This document shows, one piece after another, positions 35,593-43,258 of a DNA stretch of 64,000 nt (positions are counted from its first letter, which is position 1; every line of letters starts with the position of its first letter). Origin of the DNA: Clostridia bacterium (GTDB lineage: Bacteria > Bacillota > Clostridia > Christensenellales > Aristaeellaceae). The DNA is taken from assembly GCA_017543905.1 (NCBI GenBank), contig JAFYFC010000002.1, positions 1 through 64,000 on the forward strand. Reading direction: 5' to 3'. Under the pieces are notes generated by a model. That model did no database searches. It saw only the letters and a list, made by a program, of their open reading frames with translations, and was not told the origin of the DNA. The position numbers were made by a program, and so were the translations under genes.

Positions 35593-36940
35593 GTTTTTCT
35601 GCGAATTCCTCTATCTCGCCTAAATCCCACAAAAACGAAGCGGAAAGATACTTGTCCCTTATGTCGCGCGCGCACAGAAACGCGTCTAGCGTGTCCTGTC
35701 TGTTTATGCCTATGTCTGCGGGAGTCATGGGCATGCCGAGCACGCGCATCTTTTCAAACAGCCACTCTCTGTCCGGCAGCTCCGCGCGGATTATGTCCTG
35801 TATGACGTCCCAGTTTTCAATCAGCGCGTTTAAGCGCTTTGCGTGCTTCAGCGGGTCGTTTTTTCCGGCAGTCTCTTCTATCGCGAGCACCTGCGGCGCG
35901 GTTTTGCCGAATACACGACGTATGTTCGCCTCCCACGCGGCAGTGTCGAACTCACGCATGTGCTTTTCGGCCTTGGCGCGGCTCGGCTTAAGCGTTTTTA
36001 TGTCCTCGTAAATGTTCATCGTGAGCACCGTGCCCACGCCCACCTGTATGCCGTGCAGGTCGGCTTCGCGCCCGCGCTCGAGCGCGAGCATGTCCCACAT
36101 ATGGCTGAAATAGTGCTCAAGCCCACTCGCGGGTCGCGACACTTTCGCAAAGCTCATCGCAAAGCCCGACAGCACGAGCCCCTCCGCGACCGCGCCTACG
36201 CTGTCCGGATCGCGTTTCGCGAGACCATCCGCGCTGTCCATGATTTTTTTTAGCGCGTTGCGCATGAGCGCCGCCACGTGCTCGCAGTAGTATTCCCCGT
36301 TCACCACGTGGCTTATACGCCATTCGCACACGGATATGTATTTGGCGATCATGTCGCCGAAGCCGGCCTGCAGCATGCGCATGGGCGCCTGCGCCATTAT
36401 TTCGGTATCCAGCACTATGCCCGCGGGACAGCGGTTGTAGAGCGTGGATTTCACGTTGTCCACGACCATCGAGGACGAATTCGACGCAAAGCCGTCCATC
36501 GAGGGCGCAGTGCCGAGTATTATCTGAGGCAGGTTAGATACGAAGGCAAGTATTTTGCTCAGGTCGTTTATTACGCCGCCGCCGACCGCGATTATTATGT
36601 CGCAGGACGTATCGAAGCGCATCGCGAGCGAGCCCAGCGAATACTCGTCCGGCTCGACCTTCGGATATCCGTGCTCAGAGAGCATGAACAGCGTGCTTTC
36701 GATACCGGCGCGCGCAAGCACGCGCAGCGCCCTCTCGCCCGCCGCGGCGTAGGTGTTTTTGTCGCACACGACGAACGCCTTGCGTCCTCCGCACGCGCGC
36801 ACCGCCTCAGGCAGCAGCTCTATCGCGCCGCGCGCAATCTTAAGATACTTGCAGCTTACCGCGTGATGCACGCCGCATTCGCAGTCGAAGCCCTCCGGAC
36901 GCATCAGCTTCTCAATAGGCATAAGTTCAAACGCTTCCAT
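35579..36940 (-). CDS. egsA: sn-glycerol-1-phosphate dehydrogenase (AraM/EgsA type)
   Basis: 453 aa, typical of bacterial G1P dehydrogenases. Rossmann part DIIIAVGGGVINDLSKILAF, dihydroxyacetone-phosphate and metal region TAPSMDGFASNSS and AGFGDMIAKY, His ligands in GLEHYFSHMWDM and LHGIQVGVGT. It reduces dihydroxyacetone phosphate to glycerol-1-phosphate, the archaeal-type stereoisomer; in Bacillus this feeds heptaprenylglyceryl phosphate lipids. It is the last gene of a five-gene minus-strand run and lies 6 nt after dusB. Its end overlaps repeat copy B2. Confidence 0.9.
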   Translation of the reverse strand: MEAFELMPIEKLMRPEGFDCECGVHHAVSCKYLKIARGAIELLPEAVRACGGRKAFVVCDKNTYAAAGERALRVLARAGIESTLFMLSEHGYPKVEPDEYSLGSLAMRFDTSCDIIIAVGGGVINDLSKILAFVSNLPQIILGTAPSMDGFASNSSSMVVDNVKSTLYNRCPAGIVLDTEIMAQAPMRMLQAGFGDMIAKYISVCEWRISHVVNGEYYCEHVAALMRNALKKIMDSADGLAKRDPDSVGAVAEGLVLSGFAMSFAKVSRPASGLEHYFSHMWDMLALERGREADLHGIQVGVGTVLTMNIYEDIKTLKPSRAKAEKHMREFDTAAWEANIRRVFGKTAPQVLAIEETAGKNDPLKHAKRLNALIENWDVIQDIIRAELPDREWLFEKMRVLGMPMTPADIGINRQDTLDAFLCARDIRDKYLSASFLWDLGEIEEFAEKLRSK

Positions 36941-36946
36941 ATAACA

Positions 36947-37921
36947 TTACCCCTTTTCGGTTTTTGCAAGGTATTCGTTAAGCGCCGCGTGTATCTGCTC
37001 GCGGCGCGTATAGCCGTTTACGCCTGCACGCAGCGACGCGCTCGACGGCAGTCCCTGCGTGTACCACGCGATAAACTTGCGCATTTCCGCTATGCCGTAT
37101 TCCTCTCCGCGCGAGAGTATCTGCATATCTGTATGCCTGAGCGCGGTTCGTATCCTGTCCCCGGGCGAGGGCGGCGTAAACGTCCCGCCCGTGAGCGCGC
37201 ACAGGATTTCGGCGAATATCCAGATATTTCCCTGCGCCGCGCGCGCGACCATGACCGCGTCGCAGCCGGTTTGTGTGAGCATATTTACGGCGTCGCCGCC
37301 GCTTCGTATATCGCCGTTGCCTATCACGGGAATGCGGACGGACTGCTTAACATCCGCGATAATGTCCCACGCCGCGTGTCCGGAATAGAACATGTCCCGC
37401 GTCCTGGGGTGCACGGTAACGGCTGACGCGCCGCTCAGCTCCACTACGCGCGCTATTTCGCGCGCGTTTATATGCTCCGCGTCCCAGCCCGCGCGAATCT
37501 TGACCGTGACAGGCTTTGCGCTCGCCTTTACCATCGCTTCGATCAGCCTGCCCGCCTTGGCGGGTTCGCGCATCAGCGCGCAGCCCTCGCCGTTTGTTAC
37601 TATCTTGTGCGCGGGACAGCCCATGTTGAAGTCGAAAAACTCGAAGGCGCTTTCGTTAAGCAGCTTTACCGCTTCCGTAAGCATATGCTGCTCGCTGCCG
37701 AACAGCTGCAGCCCGGTCATGCCCTCGCGCGGGTCCTTGTGTGTGATTTCCTTATGCACGCGCCGTTCGGGCGCATACACGTAGCCCTTGGCTGAGAGCA
37801 TTTCGCTGACCGCCCACGCGCTGCCCTGCTCGCGGCACAATACTCGCATATTCGCGTCCGTGACGCCGGCCATAGGCGCAAGTGCCGCTCCGGCGGGCAA
37901 TTCGATATCGCCTATGCGCAT
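36947..37921 (-). CDS. dusB: tRNA-dihydrouridine synthase
   Basis: 324 aa. TIM-barrel FMN enzyme: APMAGVTDANMRVLCREQG, catalytic Cys in NMGCPAHKIVTNGEGCALMR, then VTVHPRTRDMFYSGHAAWD and IPVIGNGDI. It reduces specific uridines in tRNA. Its start overlaps the stop of the upstream membrane-protein gene by 1 nt, so it is part of the motor-like operon. Confidence 0.94.
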   Translation of the reverse strand: MRIGDIELPAGAALAPMAGVTDANMRVLCREQGSAWAVSEMLSAKGYVYAPERRVHKEITHKDPREGMTGLQLFGSEQHMLTEAVKLLNESAFEFFDFNMGCPAHKIVTNGEGCALMREPAKAGRLIEAMVKASAKPVTVKIRAGWDAEHINAREIARVVELSGASAVTVHPRTRDMFYSGHAAWDIIADVKQSVRIPVIGNGDIRSGGDAVNMLTQTGCDAVMVARAAQGNIWIFAEILCALTGGTFTPPSPGDRIRTALRHTDMQILSRGEEYGIAEMRKFIAWYTQGLPSSASLRAGVNGYTRREQIHAALNEYLAKTEKG

Positions 37922-38448
37922 CAGGACTCCACGTCCTTATAGCTGTAGTCCTGCTGAAGAGAGCTTATCTTCCAGCGTCCGTCGGTTTTCTGCAAAGTAA
38001 CTATATAGCGTCCGCTCGACCAGCTCGGCACGCTGCCCGAAACGCTCGAAGCGTACGCCGCCTTGACGCTGCCGCTTATGGCGGTTACGTATTCGGTCGC
38101 GGTGCAGGTGACACAGTTTTTGCGCGGCGACCAGCGCAGCGAGGAGAGCTTTATGTCGTAATCGTAGGATTTGATCTCAAACGGATAATACGGGGAAGCC
38201 TCCGACACCGCCGCCGCGAGCACGGGATCGTTATTCAGGTATTCCACGGTGAAATAGTCGTTCAGCGACACGTAATCGTCGCGCGTGAGGCACACGTCCA
38301 CGCGCTTCTCCATGCCCTCGCTCACGATGATGTACGCGTTTGCGATATTGAAGCACAGATAGAACGCGTATATCAGCAGGGACGCGCCCAGCGTGAACAG
38401 TACCAGCTTTTTGGCGGCGAACACCGCGAACCTGCGCAAATACTTCAT
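37921..38448 (-). CDS. Bitopic membrane protein encoded with the motor-like pair, unknown
   Basis: 175 aa. One membrane helix near the N-terminus (LVLFTLGASLLIYAFYLCFN, residues about 16-35), then an extracytoplasmic alpha-beta domain of about 135 residues (VDVCLTRDDYVSLNDYF, ISGSVKAAYASSVSGS and GRYIVTLQKTDGRWKISSLQ), resembling NTF2-like or lumazine-binding-type folds only in outline. It lies 17 nt after the OmpA/MotB-like gene and overlaps dusB by 1 nt. I do not recognise a family; the tight context makes it a candidate third subunit or regulator of the motor. Confidence 0.65.
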   Translation of the reverse strand: MKYLRRFAVFAAKKLVLFTLGASLLIYAFYLCFNIANAYIIVSEGMEKRVDVCLTRDDYVSLNDYFTVEYLNNDPVLAAAVSEASPYYPFEIKSYDYDIKLSSLRWSPRKNCVTCTATEYVTAISGSVKAAYASSVSGSVPSWSSGRYIVTLQKTDGRWKISSLQQDYSYKDVES

Positions 38449-38465
38449 TTGTATAATCCGCTTTC

Positions 38466-39587
38466 TCAGTTATTGTTTATTATCTGCTTGTAGGAATTTA
38501 CGGTGTCCTCGTCACGCAGGGAGAATTTTATCTCCACGCGCCGCGACGCCTCCTGATTCTCGTTATCCCAATCGTCCTTGATCAGCGCGGAATACGAGCG
38601 TCCGGACGCGCTGATCAGCGTGAGGAAGTCCTCCGCTTCACGCCCGGTCAGGCGCAGGTGAGTACGCATATAATCTTCGTCGAGTATGTAATTCGCCACG
38701 GACAGCGCTCTTTCCTGTGAGAGTCTGAGATTATTAAGATACTTTCCGGTCGAATCCGTATGGCCCTCGATTATGATTTCGGCTACGTAGGGGCGAAATT
38801 CGCTTGACAGCAGCACGCTCAGATACACCGGCAGCATCCTGTCCAGCGCGTTCATGCCCATAAGCTTAAGCTCCGATTTGCCCAGATCGAACAGCATGGA
38901 GCTGGGCAGCGTGATCGCGCCGGTCTGCTTGTCCACGTCAAGCTCTATGCCGTTTGCGCGGAATTCGGTGGAGAGCCTTTCAATTATCTTCGCTTTTATG
39001 CCCAGCATCTGGTCGAGCTGCGCCTGCGCCTTGTCAAGCTGCGTTTTATACGCGCTTATCTGCGTGTTGTACTGCGCGGCGAGACTGTCGTACTGCGCGC
39101 GCTTTTCGGATATCTCCTGCTGAAGGAGCGCGATCTTATTGTCAAGCTCGCTCGCGTTTGCGTTCAGCATCGCGATATCGCTGAGCAGGGAGCTGTTCTG
39201 GCTGCTGAGAGAAGCGTTTTCGTTCTGCAGATTTATTATCACGGTCTGATCGGAATTCACCTTTTCCGTGAGCAGCGCCGTCTGCGTCTTCGCTTCATCG
39301 AGCTCCGCCTGCGCGCTCGCAAGCGCGTTTTCGGTGTTTCCGAGGATTATCACGAGCTGCTCGTTTTCCGCCTGCGTGGCGTCGAAGCGAATCTTGGCGG
39401 CCTCGTATTCCGCGCGCGTGACCTCAAGCTGCTTTTCGTGCTCGTTCAGTGTATGCAGCATCGCGAATATAACGAATATGAATATGAGCACCAGCACGCT
39501 CATCATGTCTGAAAAGCTGAGCCAGAAGCTGCCGTTTTCGCCCGAAGCGCGTCTGCGTCCGCGCCGTACGGCTCCTGTCACGCTCAT
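38466..39587 (-). CDS. MotB/ZorB-like protein: proton-site helix, long coiled coil, OmpA domain
   Basis: 373 aa. The single membrane helix starts with Asp27 (SFWLSFSDMMSVLVLIFIF), the conserved proton-carrying Asp of MotB/ZorB stators. Residues about 48-210 are a continuous coiled coil (repeated Leu/Ala heptads, Gln/Glu rich). The C-terminal OmpA-like domain binds peptidoglycan: IIIEGHTDSTGKYLNNLRLS and QERALSVANYI. Its gene overlaps the MotA/ZorA-like gene by 4 nt (ATGA), so the two form a stator complex. The long spacer coil is unusual and could span a thick cell wall. No flagellar genes are present. Confidence 0.85.
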   Translation of the reverse strand: MSVTGAVRRGRRRASGENGSFWLSFSDMMSVLVLIFIFVIFAMLHTLNEHEKQLEVTRAEYEAAKIRFDATQAENEQLVIILGNTENALASAQAELDEAKTQTALLTEKVNSDQTVIINLQNENASLSSQNSSLLSDIAMLNANASELDNKIALLQQEISEKRAQYDSLAAQYNTQISAYKTQLDKAQAQLDQMLGIKAKIIERLSTEFRANGIELDVDKQTGAITLPSSMLFDLGKSELKLMGMNALDRMLPVYLSVLLSSEFRPYVAEIIIEGHTDSTGKYLNNLRLSQERALSVANYILDEDYMRTHLRLTGREAEDFLTLISASGRSYSALIKDDWDNENQEASRRVEIKFSLRDEDTVNSYKQIINNN

Positions 39588-40978
39588 GCCGCGCCTCCGC
39601 CCGCATGCGAGGCGGCGTTCAGGGCCTTGGACGCCTTTTCGACGCGCTTTATTATCTGCGTCATGCAGCCCTCGAAGTACGACAGCGATTCGTCGATATC
39701 CCGTTCAAGCAGCGCATGGGAGTCGCGCGTGCATTTGGCGATTGCCTCGCCGCTTTTTACAAGCGTGTCCGCCGCGCTTTCGATCGCCTTTACGCCGCCC
39801 TGCGAGAGCGCGGCGCTGCTTTGCGCCAGCGACTGCGCGGTCTCGTTTGCCGCGCGCGCCTGCAGACGCATTTCGTCCGCCAGCTCGCTTATGGTTTCCA
39901 GCGTGGTCGACTCGGAATCGAGTATGCGCTTAAACTCCGCGTTGGCTTCCGCAGTCGCCTCGACGGAGGAACGCAGGTTCATCACGAACTGCCCGCATTT
40001 GTCAATGAGCGCGAAGGTATCCTGCTTCATGCGCGTGAGCGCTTCGGAGGTCTTCGTGATTTCGCTCAGAGTCGACGTCACGCTTTTAAGCGTCTTTTCC
40101 TGATAATCGGCGGTTTTTTCGATGACCTGCGAGAACCTTTCCATTTGTCCGCCGAACATCGCGTTCATGCGATCTATATACGCTTCCGCGACGCCGTCCA
40201 TAAGCTCGCGCTGCTTTTCGCTTGTAAAATCCGCAGCTCCTGTCACGGTTTCGATCATCGCCTGCACGTTTTCAGGCGAGAGCACGGCTTTCATTTCCTT
40301 CAGAAGTCCGGTTTGCTCCTGCTGATAGATCGCGACCTGAGTGAGCGGGTCTACCGATAAAACGCCCGCGTGCTTCGACATCGCGTTATAAAACTCGGTC
40401 AGGGTGTTTTCCGCCTTGCTGGTTACGCCGCGGAGTATGAGGTTAAACGCGATAGACGCCACGACGCCGAATATGGACGTCAAAAACGCGTATTTCATGG
40501 AGGAGAGAAGCGTATCCATGGAGGCGGAAATGTTGCTCGCGTCCATGCGGTTCATTTCTCCCAGCGCGAGGCTCAGTCCCAGCAGCGTGCCCAGAAAGCC
40601 CAGCGACACCAGTATGCCCGGCAGCGCCTCGCCCAGCTTCGCCTTTCCGGGACCGTCTATCACCGTGTCCTCGTTTATATAGTCCTCCACGTTCGCGGGA
40701 TTATGGTATTCCCCGTCCGCGAAAAACAGGTTGTTCAGATATTCGCTCCAGTGCGGCATCAGACTGCCGCGGCCGAGAAACCTGTCCTCCTGCCACGAGC
40801 GGCGCGCCTTGTCGCCCTGCTTTATCTGCGAAATCGCGCTTTTCAGGCGCTTTCTGTTATGCGAGACGGGTACCACGCAGCGGAATATGCCCAGTAAAAA
40901 CAGCGCGATGATCGCCGCGTATACGAGCACGGAAAACCCGCTGCCCACCCAGCCTGTAAGCTTTTGCCAGAATTCCAT
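39584..40978 (-). CDS. MotA/TolQ/ExbB-family stator with long cytoplasmic tail (ZorA-like)
   Basis: 464 aa. Three membrane helices: about 14-36 (GFSVLVYAAIIALFLLGIF), 119-140 (LPGILVSLGFLGTLLGLSLA, the proton-channel family signature) and 160-184 (MKYAFLTSIFGVVASIAFNL). From about 190 to the end runs a 270-residue helical tail rich in Glu, Ala and Thr. This three-helix core with a long intracellular tail is the ZorA architecture of Zorya anti-phage systems, more than flagellar MotA (four helices, no tail). It begins the operon; MotB-like, unknown membrane protein, dusB and egsA follow. Which output it drives is unknown. Confidence 0.82.
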   Translation of the reverse strand: MEFWQKLTGWVGSGFSVLVYAAIIALFLLGIFRCVVPVSHNRKRLKSAISQIKQGDKARRSWQEDRFLGRGSLMPHWSEYLNNLFFADGEYHNPANVEDYINEDTVIDGPGKAKLGEALPGILVSLGFLGTLLGLSLALGEMNRMDASNISASMDTLLSSMKYAFLTSIFGVVASIAFNLILRGVTSKAENTLTEFYNAMSKHAGVLSVDPLTQVAIYQQEQTGLLKEMKAVLSPENVQAMIETVTGAADFTSEKQRELMDGVAEAYIDRMNAMFGGQMERFSQVIEKTADYQEKTLKSVTSTLSEITKTSEALTRMKQDTFALIDKCGQFVMNLRSSVEATAEANAEFKRILDSESTTLETISELADEMRLQARAANETAQSLAQSSAALSQGGVKAIESAADTLVKSGEAIAKCTRDSHALLERDIDESLSYFEGCMTQIIKRVEKASKALNAASHAGGGAA

Positions 40979-41118
40979 AAATACCTCCGTATGCCTTCAG
41001 AGCGCATTATATCACGAGCGCACAGTATGTTGCAAATATATGACAGAAAAAATTACAAAAATGTTCCTTATATGAACAAAGTTTTTATATTGGTTTTATA
41101 TTGTCTCTGAAGGCGCAT

Positions 41119-41146
41119 GCAAAAGCGCGGCCCGTTCAGGCCGCGC
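41119..41146 (-). terminator. Terminator of hpf
   Basis: GCGCGGCC / GGCCGCGC stem with TTTTGC on the minus strand, 20 nt after the stop. Confidence 0.88.
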
Positions 41147-41164
41147 CAGGCTTTGGAGCAAATA

Positions 41165-41704
41165 CTATTTTTCAGGCTCCAGCAGACCGTAATCACCGTC
41201 CCTGCGCACGTACAATACGCAAACCTTGCCGTTCTCGGCGTTGTCGAACATATAGAAGGAGTGGCCGAGCTGCTCGAGCTGCGTGATCGCGTCCTCCACG
41301 CTCATGGGCTTCACCGGGAAGCGCTTGACCCTGACCAGCTTCCTCTCGACCTCCTCGATCTGCACCGGCTCCTGCTCGATGAACTCAGGAGCGGGATTCG
41401 GCGCGGGCGAACGGTATTTTTTGTCCAGCTTAGTGCGGTGGCGGCGGATCTGACCGGAGATTTTATCGACCGCGGAATCTATCGAAGCGTACATGTCCGT
41501 CGACGATTCCTCCGCGCGGAACAGAAGTCCCCTTTGATTTATAGTGATTTCGGCGATGTTCCGGCCGCCCTTCTCCAGCGCGAACTTCACCTGAGCCTCC
41601 GCTTCGGGGCCGAAAAACCAGTCAAGCTTGCTTATCTTTTTCTCGGCGTAGCTCTTCAGGCTGTCCGTCACATCCATAAATCTGCCGTAATACTTAATGA
41701 TCAT
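41165..41704 (-). CDS. hpf: Long-form ribosome hibernation promoting factor
   Basis: 179 aa. The N-terminal HPF/YfiA domain (MIIKYYGRFMDVTDSLKSYA, then AEITINQRGLLFRAEESSTD) is followed by a linker and the C-terminal dimerisation domain (VKRFPVKPMSVEDAITQLEQ, then GHSFYMFDNAENGKVCVLYV). It makes 100S dimers of idle ribosomes in stationary phase. Single gene with its own terminator. Confidence 0.96.
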   Translation of the reverse strand: MIIKYYGRFMDVTDSLKSYAEKKISKLDWFFGPEAEAQVKFALEKGGRNIAEITINQRGLLFRAEESSTDMYASIDSAVDKISGQIRRHRTKLDKKYRSPAPNPAPEFIEQEPVQIEEVERKLVRVKRFPVKPMSVEDAITQLEQLGHSFYMFDNAENGKVCVLYVRRDGDYGLLEPEK

Positions 41705-41863
41705 AAACGTACCATCCTTTCATGAGAGGCTTGGGGCTAAAGCGCCCCGTTGCTTTCTTATTCTACGCGGCATGTTAATTCTCCTGCATCGCCGTAAATA
41801 TTTTTATAACACAGCCGCACGCTTAACGCAGGCGGTGTATCATATGCATGAGGTGATTGTAAA

Positions 41864-42517
41864 ATGAAGCCAAAGCTTGTGATATTCGATCTGGACGGCA
41901 CTGTACTGGACACGCTTGAGGACCTGCTGGACGCGCTCAACCATTCGCTCGGCGAAAACGGCTATGCGCCGCATACTCTAAGCGAAATGCGCACCTTCGT
42001 CGGCAGCGGACTGTACATGATGGCGCTGCGCGCGCTGCCGCTTTACACGCGCAAGGAAACCGTGGACAAGGTGTTCGACGGCTTCAAAAGCTATTACGCC
42101 GCGCATCTGAACATAAAAACCCGCCCCTTCCCCGGCATCTGCGATATGCTGGGGCGTCTTAAGGCGCAGGGCATACGCACGGGCATAGTTTCAAACAAGT
42201 TCGAAGCGGGCGCCAAGGCGCTCACGGACGCACATTTCGGCGAGCTCGTCGATATGACCGTGGGCGAGCGCGAGGGCATGGGCAAAAAGCCCGATCCCGC
42301 CGGCACGAAGCTCATAATGCAAAAAATCGGCGCTTCCGAAAGCGAGACGCTGTATGTGGGCGACAGCGACGTGGACGTGAAAACCGCGCACAACGCCGGT
42401 CTCAAATGCATATGCGTTTCCTGGGGCTCGCGCAGCGTAAAGCAGCTCACGGACGCCGGCGCAGATAAAATCGTGTATACGGTAAATGAGCTGGAAGCCG
42501 CATTTTGCATTGACTAA
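41864..42517 (+). CDS. HAD-family phosphatase (phosphoglycolate phosphatase-like)
   Basis: 217 aa, with GAGGTGATT before the ATG. HAD motif I FDLDGTVLDT, motif II GIVSNKF, motif III Lys in MGKKPDPAG and motif IV YVGDSDVD. The cap domain of type C1 lies at about residues 20-90. Likely dephosphorylates a small phosphate ester such as phosphoglycolate or pyrophosphate; specificity is not readable. The rnf promoter overlaps its stop codon. Confidence 0.9.
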   Translation: MKPKLVIFDLDGTVLDTLEDLLDALNHSLGENGYAPHTLSEMRTFVGSGLYMMALRALPLYTRKETVDKVFDGFKSYYAAHLNIKTRPFPGICDMLGRLKAQGIRTGIVSNKFEAGAKALTDAHFGELVDMTVGEREGMGKKPDPAGTKLIMQKIGASESETLYVGDSDVDVKTAHNAGLKCICVSWGSRSVKQLTDAGADKIVYTVNELEAAFCID

Positions 42518-42538
42518 GCCGCGCAATTAGGTTATAAT
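42510..42538 (+). promoter_or_regulatory. Promoter of the rnf operon
   Basis: TTGACT (42510-42515), a 17-nt spacer and TATAAT (42533-42538); the -35 element lies inside the end of the HAD phosphatase gene, about 100 nt before rnfG. Confidence 0.75.
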
Positions 42539-42640
42539 AATATATGTTGTTTACCGGCTACGGGAATACGCGCGTTTGCGCCTGAGTATCCTTGCAGCCA
42601 AACGGTTTTATTCTACCCATGTAAGGGGGCAATGCCTTAA

Positions 42641-43258
42641 ATGACCACTTCAAGCAGCAGTAAACGCGCTCTGCCCTGCTTTATAGCGCTTATGATAATA
42701 ACGCTGGCGAGCGGGCTCGTGCTGGGCGCGACATATCTTCTGACCGAAAGCCGCATAAGCGCGCAGGCCGCCGCCGCGGCGGAAAGCTCGCGCGCGGGCG
42801 TGCTTCCTGAGGCGGCGCGTTTCGAAAGCGCGGACGATTCCGAGTGGCTGAGCGAAAACGCGCTGGACTGGCTGTATCTGGGCTATGACGAAAACGGCGC
42901 GTTAGTCGGCGCAGCGGCGCAGAAGACAGTTAACGGCTACGGAGGGCGCGTGGAGATAATCGCGGGCATACGCACAGACGGCACGATAAGCGGCGTAAGC
43001 GTAGGCGGCAGCGAGTTTTCCGAGACCGCGGGACTGGGCGCTAAAAGCAAGGAGCCCGCGTTCACCGATCAGTTTTCCGGCAAGGTATACGGCATAAACG
43101 CCGTAAAGCGGGGCGACGACAAGGGCGAAAACGACGTGGATGCAATTACCAGCGCCACTATAACCTCCAGAGCGGTGACCGGCGGCATAAACGAAATATG
43201 CAAAGCGGTGACGGAGTATCTGCATGCAGCTCCCGCACAGGAAGGAGGCGCGGCATGA
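42641..43258 (+). CDS. rnfG: Rnf electron transport complex subunit G
   Basis: 205 aa. One membrane helix at about 11-33 (LPCFIALMIITLASGLVLGA), then the extracytoplasmic FMN-binding domain with SEFSETAGLGAKSKEP and the flavinylation motif DAITSATITSRAVTGG, whose Thr carries covalent FMN. Rnf couples ferredoxin oxidation to NAD reduction and ion export. In most Clostridia rnfG follows rnfD; here it is first in the operon. Overlaps rnfC by 4 nt. Confidence 0.93.
   Translation: MTTSSSSKRALPCFIALMIITLASGLVLGATYLLTESRISAQAAAAAESSRAGVLPEAARFESADDSEWLSENALDWLYLGYDENGALVGAAAQKTVNGYGGRVEIIAGIRTDGTISGVSVGGSEFSETAGLGAKSKEPAFTDQFSGKVYGINAVKRGDDKGENDVDAITSATITSRAVTGGINEICKAVTEYLHAAPAQEGGAA

Noticed and set aside
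37921..40978. Complete Zorya defence system
   Set aside because: Only ZorA/ZorB-like proteins are found. No ZorC, SNF2/Mrr-type ZorD or HNH ZorE is encoded within the operon or nearby.
39584..40978. Flagellar MotA
   Set aside because: Three instead of four membrane helices, a long cytoplasmic tail and no flagellar genes in the window.
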